In this document: piece after piece, positions 24,111 through 34,178 of the stretch
Position numbering within the stretch: position 1 is the first letter of the stretch
Layout: every line of letters begins with the position of its first letter
Assembly (NCBI GenBank): GCA_023488455.1
Contig: JAMDDV010000001.1
Span: 92,683 to 156,682 of the forward strand
Length of the DNA stretch: 64,000 nucleotides
From: Actinomycetota bacterium
GTDB taxonomy: Bacteria > Actinomycetota > Humimicrobiia > Hakubellales > JAMDDV01
Reading direction: 5' to 3'
Made by a program: the position numbers and the translations under genes
The notes under the pieces: generated by a model
Seen by the model: the letters and a program-made list of their open reading frames with translations, nothing else
Database searches by the model: none
What the model was told of the DNA's origin: nothing

Positions 24111-25626
24111 CGAAGTGCGTAATAAGATTTTGCTGGTATATTCTAAGTTTCCTATTCAAGAAGGGCCTAAATTCAATGTCCCCCTCGGCGTGCTACATTT
24201 GGGCACTTATCTCAAAAGTAAAGGGGTCAATGTGCGGTTGATTGATTGCAATATCGAAGATGACTACCTAAGAATTATCGCCGAAGAGGCGAAAGATTAT
24301 CTTTGCGTAGGGATTTCGACAATGACGGCACAGGTCCCAGATGCTTTGAAAATTGCAAGAACGGTGCGCAAGTTGGCACATGAGACCCCTATAGTTTTTG
24401 GTGGTGTGCACGCTACTTTGTTTCCGGAACAAGTCGCTAAGAGTGAGTTTGCGGACTATGTCATTATAGGCGAGGGTGAGTTACCCTTTTTTGATTTGAT
24501 TAAAGCATTGCAGGCGGGGATGGAGCCACATGACATTGAAGGTATAGCATATACCGACAAAGCAGGAGAGGTTGTTATAAGGCCTCAAAAAAGACAATTC
24601 GATTTTTCGCAGATGCCCAAGATTGACTATAGCCTTCTCAGTATCGATGTGCTCTCGCAATTCGAAGAAAATTATGTTTCTGTTCTGACAAGTCGCGGCT
24701 GCCCACACCGCTGCGCTTTTTGCATCAACACAGTTATAAGGGAAAATAGGCGATGGCGAGCGTGGCCGGTCTCCAGAATATTCGAGGAAATAGAATCGAT
24801 CATGAGTTATGGAGCAAAGAAGGCATATTTCTGGGATGAGAACTTCTTTCTTAGTCAAGCGCGAGTGGTGGATTTTGTAAACGAAGTTAAGGAGCGGAAT
24901 CTGGAGATTGAATGGTTTGCCAATATCCGTTGCGATTATTTTAATGACACCCGTGTGAGTAGAGATTTCCTAAAGGAACTTGAGAGAGCAGGTTGCCGAC
25001 GATTAGGTCTGGGTGCGGAATCCGGCTCAAATAGAGTACTGAATTTGATAGACAAGGACATAACTACAGATAATATAATCCGTTCAGCTCATTTCTTGAG
25101 TTCTGTGAATATTCGACCTACCTATTCGTTCATGATTGGCATTCCGGGAGAGACGAGAGAGGATGTCAAAAAGACGGTTAATACGATTAAGGTTATTTTG
25201 GAGACCAATCCAAAATCTAGAATTTTGGGACCACAGCTTTTTCGTCCTTATCCCGTTTCAAAACTTTACGAAGCTTGCCGTAGATCCGGTTGGAAAGCAC
25301 CAGATTCTATCGAGGAATGGGACGAACTTGTGAGAACAGAGCTTGTTGAGGCAGACGTAGCGCTTTGTCCTTGGATTAAGCATAAAGGATTCGCGAGCAT
25401 TGTCTGGTTCTATTCTTTGCTTTTGTCGCTCAGCCCAGCACGCTTGATAGGTTTGTTCTGGGAATATTGCTCTACTTATAAGAAAAGCTGGCTTTTCAAA
25501 ACTGCGGGAACTGTAGGTGTGTTGCTGCTTCAGGCTCTGGGGAAACTCAGATATCAGTTAGGTTTTTCTGCCCTTTTCATAGAGCCAGTTATATTCAAAA
25601 AATATAGGTCAGTTATATCATGCTAA
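24103..25626 (+). CDS. B12-binding radical SAM protein
   Basis: A 507-residue protein. Residues about 10-150 form a B12-binding-like domain (VPLGVLHLGTYLKSKGVNVR, VFGGVHATLFPE, VIIGEGELPFFDLIKAL), followed by a radical SAM barrel. The cluster cysteines are Cys200, Cys204 and Cys207 in RGCPHRCAFC (canonical C-x3-C-x2-C). Further barrel strands are FWDENFFLS, GCRRLGLGAESGSNRVLNL and FMIGIPGETREDVKKT. The C-terminal 110 residues contain two hydrophobic segments. The layout matches the BchE/HpnJ-like group, which catalyses difficult methylations or rearrangements. Substrate in this locus unknown; sugar or carrier lipid are candidates. TTG start inside the end of the methyltransferase gene. It is one of three intact members of this class here. 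Confidence 0.87.
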   Translation: MSNEVRNKILLVYSKFPIQEGPKFNVPLGVLHLGTYLKSKGVNVRLIDCNIEDDYLRIIAEEAKDYLCVGISTMTAQVPDALKIARTVRKLAHETPIVFGGVHATLFPEQVAKSEFADYVIIGEGELPFFDLIKALQAGMEPHDIEGIAYTDKAGEVVIRPQKRQFDFSQMPKIDYSLLSIDVLSQFEENYVSVLTSRGCPHRCAFCINTVIRENRRWRAWPVSRIFEEIESIMSYGAKKAYFWDENFFLSQARVVDFVNEVKERNLEIEWFANIRCDYFNDTRVSRDFLKELERAGCRRLGLGAESGSNRVLNLIDKDITTDNIIRSAHFLSSVNIRPTYSFMIGIPGETREDVKKTVNTIKVILETNPKSRILGPQLFRPYPVSKLYEACRRSGWKAPDSIEEWDELVRTELVEADVALCPWIKHKGFASIVWFYSLLLSLSPARLIGLFWEYCSTYKKSWLFKTAGTVGVLLLQALGKLRYQLGFSALFIEPVIFKKYRSVISC

Positions 25627-26099
25627 CCAAAATCCTTAAATTTGAAGCAAAAATTAGATCCTTACCTGTAGACAAAAAGCTCTATAGTATCCTTCCGTTT
25701 GTCATTTTCTTGCTTTTAATACTCTGGTTTTTTAGAAAGATTCTTATTACCCCTGGCATTGTCGGTCACACTTGGGATTGGGGTATACTTAATTTTCCGC
25801 AACAATTTCTGGATAAAACCTGGTCGGATTTCTTCATTTGGGATCAAGCCATTGGGGCTAGAGGATACTTTCTCATGAGAGATGAGTTGTTGTACTGGAT
25901 TTTAATCTTGCCTTTTTCTGTTCTTGGGGGAGCTACTGTCTCCAAGTTAATTCCAATACTCTTTCTATTCATAGCTGCTTCTTCCGCCTATAAACTTGGC
26001 AGACCTATGTTTGATCTCAACCCTTTCTGGTCAACCATTGATGGGATTTTTATATGTGGTTCTTCTCCAAAACATACTATTAAGCGGAGGAACAGCTAG
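25620..26099 (+). pseudogene. Truncated N-terminal copy of the adjacent large membrane protein
   Basis: A 159-residue frame that resembles the first 120 residues of the next protein. LITPGIVGHTWDWGILNFP here corresponds to SSPGIIGYTWDWDIPPFP there, and WILILPFSVLGGATVSKLIP to WILIAPFSFLGGAVITKAAV. The similarity stops near residue 140 (FWSTIDGIF). In another frame the bases continue FYMWFFSK, like the family's FYMFSP, so a frameshift and then loss of about 900 residues ended the gene. The frame ends with an unrelated tail (SSPKHTIKRRNS). Its stop overlaps the start of the intact paralogue (TAGTG), so the pair arose as a tandem duplication or by replacement. Confidence 0.78.
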
Positions 26100-29000
26100 T
26101 GTCAGCAAGCCGTTTCTCTGGGAATAGATTTACTATATTCCTTCATATATTATTTTTGGTGCTTGCCCTAATAGCTCTGCGAGGGGTTTTTTCTTCCCCG
26201 GGCATTATTGGTTATACCTGGGATTGGGATATTCCTCCTTTTCCTGGTCAAATTGCTACCAAAATGCAGACATTTTTTTCTGCCTGGTACGATGTTCCCA
26301 CATTAGGGATGACCATTAAAATGGCCTCGCCAATGTATTTTTGGATACTAATTGCGCCTTTTTCATTCTTAGGAGGGGCAGTTATAACTAAGGCGGCTGT
26401 ACTCTTCGTCATGGTTTTAGCAGCTAGCTCTATGTTTTTTTTGTGCCAAGAATTAGGTTTTAATTCCTACGTATCTTCAATCCCCTCCATGTTCTATATG
26501 TTTTCCCCGGTTATGTATAGCCGACTTGTTGCTGGTCACCTCCCCATTGCTTTCGGGTATGCATTATTGCCTCTATTTATTACTTTTCTCCTAAAAAGTT
26601 TCAAAAGAAATTCGGTTTGCTATGCCCACATTATTATTGCTGGCATCTTGTTCTCGGTGGTAGGTCAACACCCTATGCTGATGGGGAATGCTTTTATGAC
26701 CCTTTTAGTGCTATCAATCATAGAGGTTTTCTTTGGCAAACAAAGGCTTTATATCGCGAAAGTATTTTCCGCGATAATTGGAATATTTATTCTTCTTCAC
26801 AGTTTTTGGTTAATTCCATTTTGTATAAAATATATTGAGGGCGAGCAAGTTGCTCACGGCGGCCTTACCTATGCATTAGGCGAAACTACCTTAAAGGCAG
26901 AGATGGCTCTGAGAGTGCAGTATTTGTGGTCTCAGAGTGTATCCCTGCTCCACTCCATAAGGCTTTTAGCTCCCACAGGGCTTGGTACTGAATTTGTCTT
27001 TTCTACTCAGAACCTGCCACCTCTTCTGTGGGCTTTAGGAAGTTTTTTCATACCTATCTTTGTTTTCTCTACCTTATTATTTAAGCTACGAGACAGAGAT
27101 AGACGGTATCTTTCCTTTATTCTTATGGCTTTACTTGGAATAGTTTTAGTTAGTGGAGTAAAAACCGCCATTGGTACTTTTATCTACTATCAGATATTTC
27201 GTCGGCTGGGCTGGGTCTTTGCGGAATTCTCTAATGCTAATAGATGGAATCCACTAATTGCTCTTTCTTACGCTGTTCTTTTGGGATTCTTTTTCCACGT
27301 AGTTTCAAAAAGAGCCTTTGCTAAGAGTATATTTCTCTTAGCCTTAATCCCTGTTCTTATCTACACCTATCCATTCTGGAGTGGTAATCTCAGCCACCGG
27401 GTATTACCAGGGAGTCAGCCTATAAGTCTACTGGTTACCAAAATTAATGCCCAAGATGAAAAAGTATATGATTTCCTGAAGAACAATCCGACTGATTTTC
27501 GGGTGTCATATCTGCCACCGGCTACACTTTCTTACGTTGGGAAGCCAGAATTAAGTTACGAATGGACCTCTTTTTACTCTCCTAAACCAGAGTTCATGGG
27601 ACATGTGACTATGGGGGAGCCCTTTTCGCAATTTTCTGTGACTACTCTATTTCAGCCAGAATTGAAGTCTGAATATTTTGGCAGGATTATTGGTTTGGCG
27701 AGTGTAAGATATATTATATTCCCTTGGTATGAAGAATATTATACATATCTACCTGTGGGTGGGCTGAAGCCTGCCGTTGGAGTTAACGAAACGCTTTATG
27801 ACACGGAAAAGCGATTAGAAAATACAATAAGCTCTCAGAAGGATATTGTAGAATCCTCAAAACTTGCCCCACTGGATACAATTAGACTTTATGAGAATGA
27901 CAGCTGGCTACCCCGTATTTATTCAGCGAGGAGCTTGGCGGTGGCCTCTGGGGATTTCTCGGGGCTGGTTTCAATGAGCTTTGTTAATAATCTAAAATTT
28001 AGTCAAAGAGGACTCATTTTTTCATCAATGATTGGGGACGGGGACATACTAAGGATAAGAAAACTGGCTGATGAGTACATTTTGGTTAACAACAATTACA
28101 TTGATATGATAGTTCCGTATCTACCAGATCAATATAAAGTGCGACCAGGCTATTTTTATGGGCCGCAGACAGACGCTAATCAAGATTGGGTGAACCTTGG
28201 TTTTTATTGGTATTATGACTGGCATTATTCCTCCAGTCTTAATAAGAAAAGTGGTATTTTTACTTTGACTAGTAGCTCATGCAAATTACCATATTTTGCA
28301 GAGAAAGATGGTGTGTATGAAATTTATGCGCTGGTTCATAGAGGGCCGAAAGGATCTTGGCTAGATTTCTATGTGGGAAGATCCAAGATAAATACTATTG
28401 TGACTAAAAGCGATAACGATCTAGGATTTGAGTGGGTTTTTATTGATACGGCAAAATTAGCAGTGGACAAACATACTTTGGAAATCAAGAGCGGTGAGGG
28501 AGAAAATGCTGTTTTGGAAATAATAGTTGTTCCCCAAGATGTCATGAAAAGGGCACTTTCTACGTTTCGGAACCACTTGGCAGATAAAAGGATTATTTTA
28601 CTAAGCGAGATGGAACAATTTAAGAGAGCAGAAGTTGACCGCTCTGCTAGTCAAGGCTTCGCAGTTGCACCGCCAGTAGATGTGAAGATCTACAATCCCA
28701 AGGAGGGGAAGTATAAGATATCTTTACGGGCAAGGTCGCCAGAAATTGCTAGATTGGAAGTTGCAATAAATAACAAAACTCAAAAGGTAACTCTAGCAAG
28801 ACAGTCTGACAATGTCTATGAATGGTATACGATTGGGGATGTGTTTTTAGATGAAGGCATTAATAATCTCTCCTTTTCTTCTTCTGATGCATCTGAACTC
28901 AATTTGGATCTCATCCTTATAGAATCGTCAGATAAAATTCTGTTACCCGCTTTGTCGAAAGAACTCAGAATCTTTAAGTACATCAAAATTAGCCCCACCA

Positions 29001-29290
29001 AATATAAGATTTATGTTGATACCTCTTTTCCTTTCTTCTTTTTTTTCAGCGAGAAATTTGATCCTAAGTGGCAGGTGCATATTGGGGCTGATACAGTTGC
29101 GAGCATGCCAGGCTATGGATTTGGCAATCTTTATTACGTTAATAAAACCGGTGATTTCTCTATGACCTTAGAATATGCTGATCAAAAGTACTTCAAGCTA
29201 GGACAACTTATTACTTTTCTCTCTTGGATAATGCTATTAACATTTCTGGTTGTTTTTTATGTTCGAACTAGGAAGGTAAATCTTGAATGA
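26099..29290 (+). CDS. Very large GT-C-like membrane protein
   Basis: A 1063-residue protein. About eleven helices occupy residues 10-435, a soluble part of about 600 residues follows, and one helix (FLSWIMLLTFLVVFYV) lies near the C-terminus. The first loop, TWDWDIPPFPGQI, has the acidic DWD expected at the catalytic first loop of GT-C glycosyltransferases that use lipid-phosphate sugars. After the membrane part come the segments VYDFLKNNPTDFRV, LSYEWTSFYSPKPE, GLASVRYIIFPW and, near the end, FSEKFDPKWQVHI and GYGFGNLYYV. These are also seen in the decayed copy at 34454 and partly in the proteins at 37694 and 47723. An external glycan polymerase or arabinofuranosyltransferase-like role is plausible. 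GTG start. Confidence 0.75.
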   Translation: MSASRFSGNRFTIFLHILFLVLALIALRGVFSSPGIIGYTWDWDIPPFPGQIATKMQTFFSAWYDVPTLGMTIKMASPMYFWILIAPFSFLGGAVITKAAVLFVMVLAASSMFFLCQELGFNSYVSSIPSMFYMFSPVMYSRLVAGHLPIAFGYALLPLFITFLLKSFKRNSVCYAHIIIAGILFSVVGQHPMLMGNAFMTLLVLSIIEVFFGKQRLYIAKVFSAIIGIFILLHSFWLIPFCIKYIEGEQVAHGGLTYALGETTLKAEMALRVQYLWSQSVSLLHSIRLLAPTGLGTEFVFSTQNLPPLLWALGSFFIPIFVFSTLLFKLRDRDRRYLSFILMALLGIVLVSGVKTAIGTFIYYQIFRRLGWVFAEFSNANRWNPLIALSYAVLLGFFFHVVSKRAFAKSIFLLALIPVLIYTYPFWSGNLSHRVLPGSQPISLLVTKINAQDEKVYDFLKNNPTDFRVSYLPPATLSYVGKPELSYEWTSFYSPKPEFMGHVTMGEPFSQFSVTTLFQPELKSEYFGRIIGLASVRYIIFPWYEEYYTYLPVGGLKPAVGVNETLYDTEKRLENTISSQKDIVESSKLAPLDTIRLYENDSWLPRIYSARSLAVASGDFSGLVSMSFVNNLKFSQRGLIFSSMIGDGDILRIRKLADEYILVNNNYIDMIVPYLPDQYKVRPGYFYGPQTDANQDWVNLGFYWYYDWHYSSSLNKKSGIFTLTSSSCKLPYFAEKDGVYEIYALVHRGPKGSWLDFYVGRSKINTIVTKSDNDLGFEWVFIDTAKLAVDKHTLEIKSGEGENAVLEIIVVPQDVMKRALSTFRNHLADKRIILLSEMEQFKRAEVDRSASQGFAVAPPVDVKIYNPKEGKYKISLRARSPEIARLEVAINNKTQKVTLARQSDNVYEWYTIGDVFLDEGINNLSFSSSDASELNLDLILIESSDKILLPALSKELRIFKYIKISPTKYKIYVDTSFPFFFFFSEKFDPKWQVHIGADTVASMPGYGFGNLYYVNKTGDFSMTLEYADQKYFKLGQLITFLSWIMLLTFLVVFYVRTRKVNLE

Positions 29291-30849
29291 AAATACTACT
29301 TGTATTTCCTACAGCTACTATTTATAAGTCGGACCCCACCGTTCCCGGAGCGAATATTCCCCTAGGTTTGGCCTATATTGCAGGCTATCTTGAAGAAAAC
29401 GGTTATCAGGTAGAGATTCTCGACGCTCTTGCCTCAGGAATCGATAATATTGTAAAGGATAGAGAAAAAACGCGGGTTGGCTTAAGCAAGGAGGAGATTT
29501 ACGCCTATATATCTCAAAGAAAACCAGATATTGTGGGGATAAGCTCAATCTTTACTGCATATGCTAGGGATGCACATGATGTTGCCAGGATAGTAAAAAA
29601 GGTTAACCCCAATGCTTTTGTTGTATTTGGGGGTGCTCATGCTTCTGCAAATCCAGAGATGGTTCTAAGAGATAAGAATGTGGACGTTATAGTCGTAGGA
29701 GAAGGGGAAATCACTTTTTTGGAACTCGTTAAAACGCTGGAAGAAGGGGGAGAAGTTGGCAGAATACTCGGAACAGTTACCAGATTTGGAGATAAGATTC
29801 GCAGAAATGGACAAAGACCGTATATCGAAAATCTTGATATGTTACCACTTCCTGCCAGACACTTGTTTCCCATGGATATCTATATCCGCGAGGCTAAATC
29901 GCCATATCTTATGAGGACTCCTCTTGCTCAAATGATTACTAGTAGAGGTTGTCCTCAAAATTGCATATTTTGTTCTATCCATTCAGTTTGGGGACATAAG
30001 TGGAGAGCTAGAGGTGCAAAAGGGGTCGTGGATGAGATTGAGTTCTTGATAAGGGAGTATGGTGTTAGAGAAATTAGTTTTCTAGATGATAGTATAGCAA
30101 CCTCAAAAAAGAGAATGGAAGCCATCTGTGATGAGATTATAAAAAGAGGTTTAGACATAGTATGGACGGTACCTAACGGGATTGCCCATTGGACACTGGA
30201 CAAAGCTTTGGTAAAAAAGATGAAAAAGAGTGGGTGTTATCGGCTTACCTTTGGAATTGAGTCGGGAAATGTTGATACGCGGAGATTTATTAGAAAGACT
30301 CACGATTTAAGCCAAGCAACGGAGATCATTAGATATTCAAACAAAATTGGATTATGGACCATTTGTACCTTTATCATTGGCTTTCCCTTTGAAACAGTTG
30401 AATCTATCAATGATACCATTAAGTATGCCATCAAATCTGACACCGATTATGCGCTTTTCTATCTATCATTGCCTTTTCCCGGAACAGAATTATACGACAT
30501 ATATAAACAAGAAGGTCTTCTAGACTTAGACGGTATTTTGTATTCACAGAATCCCACTGCCAAAGAATTAGCCAAATTGGGAGCATCCTTGGCTCATGGG
30601 GGATGTGACACCAAGTATTTTACTAAAGAGCAACTACAGGACCTTTTAGCTTCAGCCTACCGTATTTTTTGGTCTCACCGATTTAAAAGTTTCTTAAACC
30701 CCATGAGGGCGCTAAGAAAAATCAGGTCATTGGAGGGCCTTCTTTATGTAATAAAATTGATGAAGATAGGGATTCAGCTTAAAGCTAGGGAAATAAGACA
30801 TAAAAAATTCATTCCTCAGATGGTCTATAAAGATTATGATAAATGTTGA
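29287..30849 (+). CDS. B12-binding radical SAM protein
   Basis: A 520-residue protein. The N-terminal B12-binding-like domain includes NIPLGLAYIAGYLEENGYQV, VFGGAHASANPEMVL and VIVVGEGEITFLELVK. The barrel carries Cys222, Cys226 and Cys229 in RGCPQNCIFC (C-x3-C-x2-C), with FLDDSIATSKKRMEAI, YRLTFGIESGNVDTRRFI and TFIIGFPFETVESIND downstream. The sequence ends in a basic helix-rich tail. It resembles the proteins at 24103 and, more distantly, 13035, and is the best conserved of the set. The ATGA overlap at 29287-29290 ties it to the giant membrane protein upstream; a truncated relative follows 31 bases downstream. The chemistry is unknown. Confidence 0.88.
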   Translation: MKILLVFPTATIYKSDPTVPGANIPLGLAYIAGYLEENGYQVEILDALASGIDNIVKDREKTRVGLSKEEIYAYISQRKPDIVGISSIFTAYARDAHDVARIVKKVNPNAFVVFGGAHASANPEMVLRDKNVDVIVVGEGEITFLELVKTLEEGGEVGRILGTVTRFGDKIRRNGQRPYIENLDMLPLPARHLFPMDIYIREAKSPYLMRTPLAQMITSRGCPQNCIFCSIHSVWGHKWRARGAKGVVDEIEFLIREYGVREISFLDDSIATSKKRMEAICDEIIKRGLDIVWTVPNGIAHWTLDKALVKKMKKSGCYRLTFGIESGNVDTRRFIRKTHDLSQATEIIRYSNKIGLWTICTFIIGFPFETVESINDTIKYAIKSDTDYALFYLSLPFPGTELYDIYKQEGLLDLDGILYSQNPTAKELAKLGASLAHGGCDTKYFTKEQLQDLLASAYRIFWSHRFKSFLNPMRALRKIRSLEGLLYVIKLMKIGIQLKAREIRHKKFIPQMVYKDYDKC

Positions 30850-30880
30850 ACAGGGCCCAGCCACTAAAAGGTTCTAAACT

Positions 30881-31465
30881 ATGGAGATTGTTTTAATCAA
30901 TCCTTATCCTGAGGGCGCCTCTGGGATTAATGAAGCTACTATTGAACCACCTTTGGGTTTAGCTTATTTGGCTGCAGTTTTAGAAAAGGATGGTCATACC
31001 TGTCAGATTATCGATGCTAATATATTAAGAATGAAAAATACTGAAGTTTTGAAAAATATCTCTTATACCAACCCGGATTGTTTCGGCATTTCAATGAATG
31101 TCATAACCTGTAGATCTGGTTTCGAGTTGATAAAAAAATTGCGGCAACAATACCCTTCCACTTTAATTATTATAGGTGGACCTTATCCTTCGTCTCTGCC
31201 TAAGTATAGCTTGGAAGGATCAGAAGCGGATTTGGTCGTTATTGGTGAGGGAGAACTGACTATGCGAGAAATTATGAATAATTTTCCCAATTGGAAAAGT
31301 GTTCATGGGATTGCTTATAAGGAGAATGGACAGATTTTTTTTAACACTATTCATCCTAAAAGCAAGATCGTCTGTCTCAGGTTTGATTTTAACCGAGCAG
31401 GCACACAACTCTGGGCGACCGGGGACCACCCCATGATCTTCGATGTTGAGATAGGCCATGATTAA
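30881..31465 (+). pseudogene. B12-binding domain only: radical SAM protein truncated before the barrel
   Basis: A 194-residue frame. Residues 1-150 match the N-terminal domain of the B12 radical SAM group (EPPLGLAYLAAVLEKDGHTC, LIIIGGPYPSSLPKYSLEG, LVVIGEGELTMREIM, HGIAYKENGQIFFN). After the point where the others continue to the RGC-x-x-x-C cluster motif it switches to unrelated residues (VCLRFDFNRAGTQLWATGDH) and stops. No cluster cysteines or barrel follow in any frame, so this is a 3' deletion rather than a frameshift. AAAAGG precedes the ATG, so the domain may still be made. Its stop overlaps the next gene by 8 bases. Confidence 0.72.
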
Positions 31466-34022
31466 AAAAAGATTTTATCATTGTTTAATTCCAATCTTAA
31501 TTATTTCATTCTTAATTATGGCATCCTCTGTCTATCTATTCTATGCTCACAAGCCGAAAGAAACCCCTATCATCCCTGATTACGATTACAATGAAGATGC
31601 GAAAAAGGATTTTTCATTAGTGTCCAATAATAAGGCCTTTGTATTCTTAACTACCTCTTCTGGTTATGTTCCAGCACTTTTTATCAAGAATACTTCAGGA
31701 GAATGGGAGCCATTAGCCAGAAAAGATAACTTCGTAGCCATTGAAGAGCGGAGCGAGGGATATCGAATTAGCGCAGAAAACTTTGATTCTATCTCTCGAC
31801 TCCGCCCGGATTCTATCCTAGCCACTTCAAAGATAATTGCTCCAGATGGTAACCTCTATGAAGTCACTTTGAATATTAAAGCTGAAACCTGGGATGGGGA
31901 AACGATATTTGTTGGTGAATATCATTGGATAAACAAGGGAGACAAAGATTCTGCAGAAGTTACTATCCCGGTCGCGTTTAGGCTAAACCAGGATCCTAAA
32001 AAGTCTTATTACTTCTCACCTGGAATCTTTTACAAAAATAATGAACTAACACCAAAAGGAGCGGGAACAGATGTAAACATCCCCAGGTTATCAAAATTGA
32101 TTAAAGACGAATATTATACTTTTTTGGCCAATAGGCCCATGTTGCCGGTGATTGCCAACTGGGATAAGGGAAAAATGGTTATGCTGGGTACCGTTGATAC
32201 TATAGAGATTGGTCAGGAGAGGGTAAGGAATTCCATGGGTTGGCATATTGCAGACAACAACAGAATAGAACAGCGTATCTGGAGCCATGGATATCTTTAT
32301 AATCGTTACATCGGGAGTGATAACTGGACTGAAGAAATAGATAAGGATACTGCACTAAAGACTAATATACGGAAGGGAGAGAGTCTGACCCATAAGTTTT
32401 ATTTGGCTTTTGAGGAAGGAGATGTTTGGACGATCTACAATTACTACAAGTTATTTAGAGAACATTATCGAGAAGGGTTAAAAAGGAGGATTTATGAAAG
32501 CATGAAATCCTCATTTGAGACAAAGCTAACTCATATTGAGGATTGGTATGATCAAGATGAAGGGCATTTTTTGCACACCGCTGGAGCAAGAGATCAGTTC
32601 ATAATTTCCTGGGTTTGCGGAACCCCAGCGGGCTATGGCATGCTTCTGATGTCTGATTTCTTGGAAAATGAGAAATTGCGGAAGTGGTCGATAGAGACCA
32701 TTGATTTTGTAGCCGATAATAGCCTATCACCTTCGGGATTTTCTTATAATTGGTATCAAAATGGAGTTTGGGATTATCAGGGCATTGGGACTCATCCTTT
32801 ATATCGGAAAGGTATTCCGGCTAGGATAGTATCTGAATCTGTCTTTTATATGTTGAAAGCTTATAAATATGAGACTGCTAGAGGACAGACCCATACAAAT
32901 TGGCTGAGGAATATCAAAAGCAACTTAGATGCAGTTGCAGCCATTTGGGAGAAGTATGGGGAATTTGGATACGAGTACTTTGATGATACAACAGGTTTAG
33001 CACAGGCTAATACACCGGCGGGCGTGCTCTGGATAGGTGCTTTAGGATTGGGATATGAGGTTACAGGGAATGCAAAATATCTAGAAGTTGCGGAGTCTGC
33101 GGCTGATTACTACTACTCTAATTTTCTCTCAAAAGGGCTTTTATATGGCGGCGAATTAGATCAGGATTACTCCCCTGATGCTTCCTCTTCTGCTCATGCA
33201 ATGGCTGCTTACTATACATTATACGAAGTTACCGGAGATGAGGTATATTTAACTTTTGCAAAGAGAGCTGCAGATATTTATTCAACTTATGTAATGGGAC
33301 ACAATATATTGTTCGATCCCTTTTCCACTGCCGGGCAGAAGGGTTGGACTTCGGTAGGCTTATCCACGAGCGGGGCAAGAAATAATCATATAACCTCTGG
33401 GGGATGGCCAGGCTTCACCGAGTATTTGGTCGATATTTATGATAAAACAGGGGAGGTTTATTATTTAAATGTGGCGGCCGATCAATATCAAGCCAGTTTG
33501 GAGGGTTACAATAGAGCCGAGGATGATATTGTAAATGTTTCGGGAATGGGAGAAATTAAAACCGGTTATGGCTTTGATTGGATAGTTCATTCAGATTTCG
33601 CTGGCGGAATGGCAGAAAAAGAGTTTTGGTTTGGGGGCATTATGAATCTAGGGATGTTCCATCAGACCTATATCCCTGCTTTGAACTGGATTCCTAATCA
33701 AAGGGATTACGGTAATGTGATTATAGACTGGGATGCAAAACACACTGCAAGTTTAGACTCCTTAATCATTACTAAAACTTCGTTTGGAGACGAGATAAGA
33801 TTCACAGGATATAATGCTGGCTCTAATGATGAGGTCTATAAATTCTTACTAAAAAACTTACCTCCCGGGGATTATGATATCTATAAAGATACGATTAAAC
33901 TTGGGTCAATACATGTGTTAAAGGAGAAGCGCAGTGCATCGTTCTCAGCTTTCCAGGAATTACGGACAACTTCTATGTACATAATCAAAGAAAGCCATAG
34001 AAGTAAATGTGAATCAAATTGA
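31458..34022 (+). CDS. Membrane-anchored protein with alpha/alpha-barrel (six-hairpin glycosidase-like) domain
   Basis: An 854-residue protein. A single N-terminal helix (LIPILIISFLIMASSVYLFY) should anchor it facing outward. Residues about 40-330 are beta-rich (VPALFIKNTSGEWEPLARKD, VTIPVAFRLNQDP). Residues about 345-740 are a helical-repeat domain with the regular aromatic hairpins of alpha/alpha toroid enzymes (EDWYDQDEGHF, GLLYGGELDQDYSPDASSS, YEVTGDEVYLTFAKRAADIY, GFDWIVHSDFAGGMAEKEFW). The last 90 residues form a small beta domain. That order matches polysaccharide lyases and glycoside hydrolases with an N-terminal beta domain, but I cannot name the family or the catalytic pair. It may trim or release the polymer made by the locus. 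Confidence 0.68.
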   Translation: MIKKRFYHCLIPILIISFLIMASSVYLFYAHKPKETPIIPDYDYNEDAKKDFSLVSNNKAFVFLTTSSGYVPALFIKNTSGEWEPLARKDNFVAIEERSEGYRISAENFDSISRLRPDSILATSKIIAPDGNLYEVTLNIKAETWDGETIFVGEYHWINKGDKDSAEVTIPVAFRLNQDPKKSYYFSPGIFYKNNELTPKGAGTDVNIPRLSKLIKDEYYTFLANRPMLPVIANWDKGKMVMLGTVDTIEIGQERVRNSMGWHIADNNRIEQRIWSHGYLYNRYIGSDNWTEEIDKDTALKTNIRKGESLTHKFYLAFEEGDVWTIYNYYKLFREHYREGLKRRIYESMKSSFETKLTHIEDWYDQDEGHFLHTAGARDQFIISWVCGTPAGYGMLLMSDFLENEKLRKWSIETIDFVADNSLSPSGFSYNWYQNGVWDYQGIGTHPLYRKGIPARIVSESVFYMLKAYKYETARGQTHTNWLRNIKSNLDAVAAIWEKYGEFGYEYFDDTTGLAQANTPAGVLWIGALGLGYEVTGNAKYLEVAESAADYYYSNFLSKGLLYGGELDQDYSPDASSSAHAMAAYYTLYEVTGDEVYLTFAKRAADIYSTYVMGHNILFDPFSTAGQKGWTSVGLSTSGARNNHITSGGWPGFTEYLVDIYDKTGEVYYLNVAADQYQASLEGYNRAEDDIVNVSGMGEIKTGYGFDWIVHSDFAGGMAEKEFWFGGIMNLGMFHQTYIPALNWIPNQRDYGNVIIDWDAKHTASLDSLIITKTSFGDEIRFTGYNAGSNDEVYKFLLKNLPPGDYDIYKDTIKLGSIHVLKEKRSASFSAFQELRTTSMYIIKESHRSKCESN

Positions 34023-34178
34023 GGAGAGGGCCACATCCATATTCTCTTGTAGAATCCTCGGCGTAGGTAATTCTTTGACCATGGTTGGAAAAAGGAAACA
34101 TGGAACAAGAGATCCGAATGAAGCCATCAAAAGAACATTTACGCTGAGCCCAATGAGAAGCAAGAGTCAGGAAAGACG

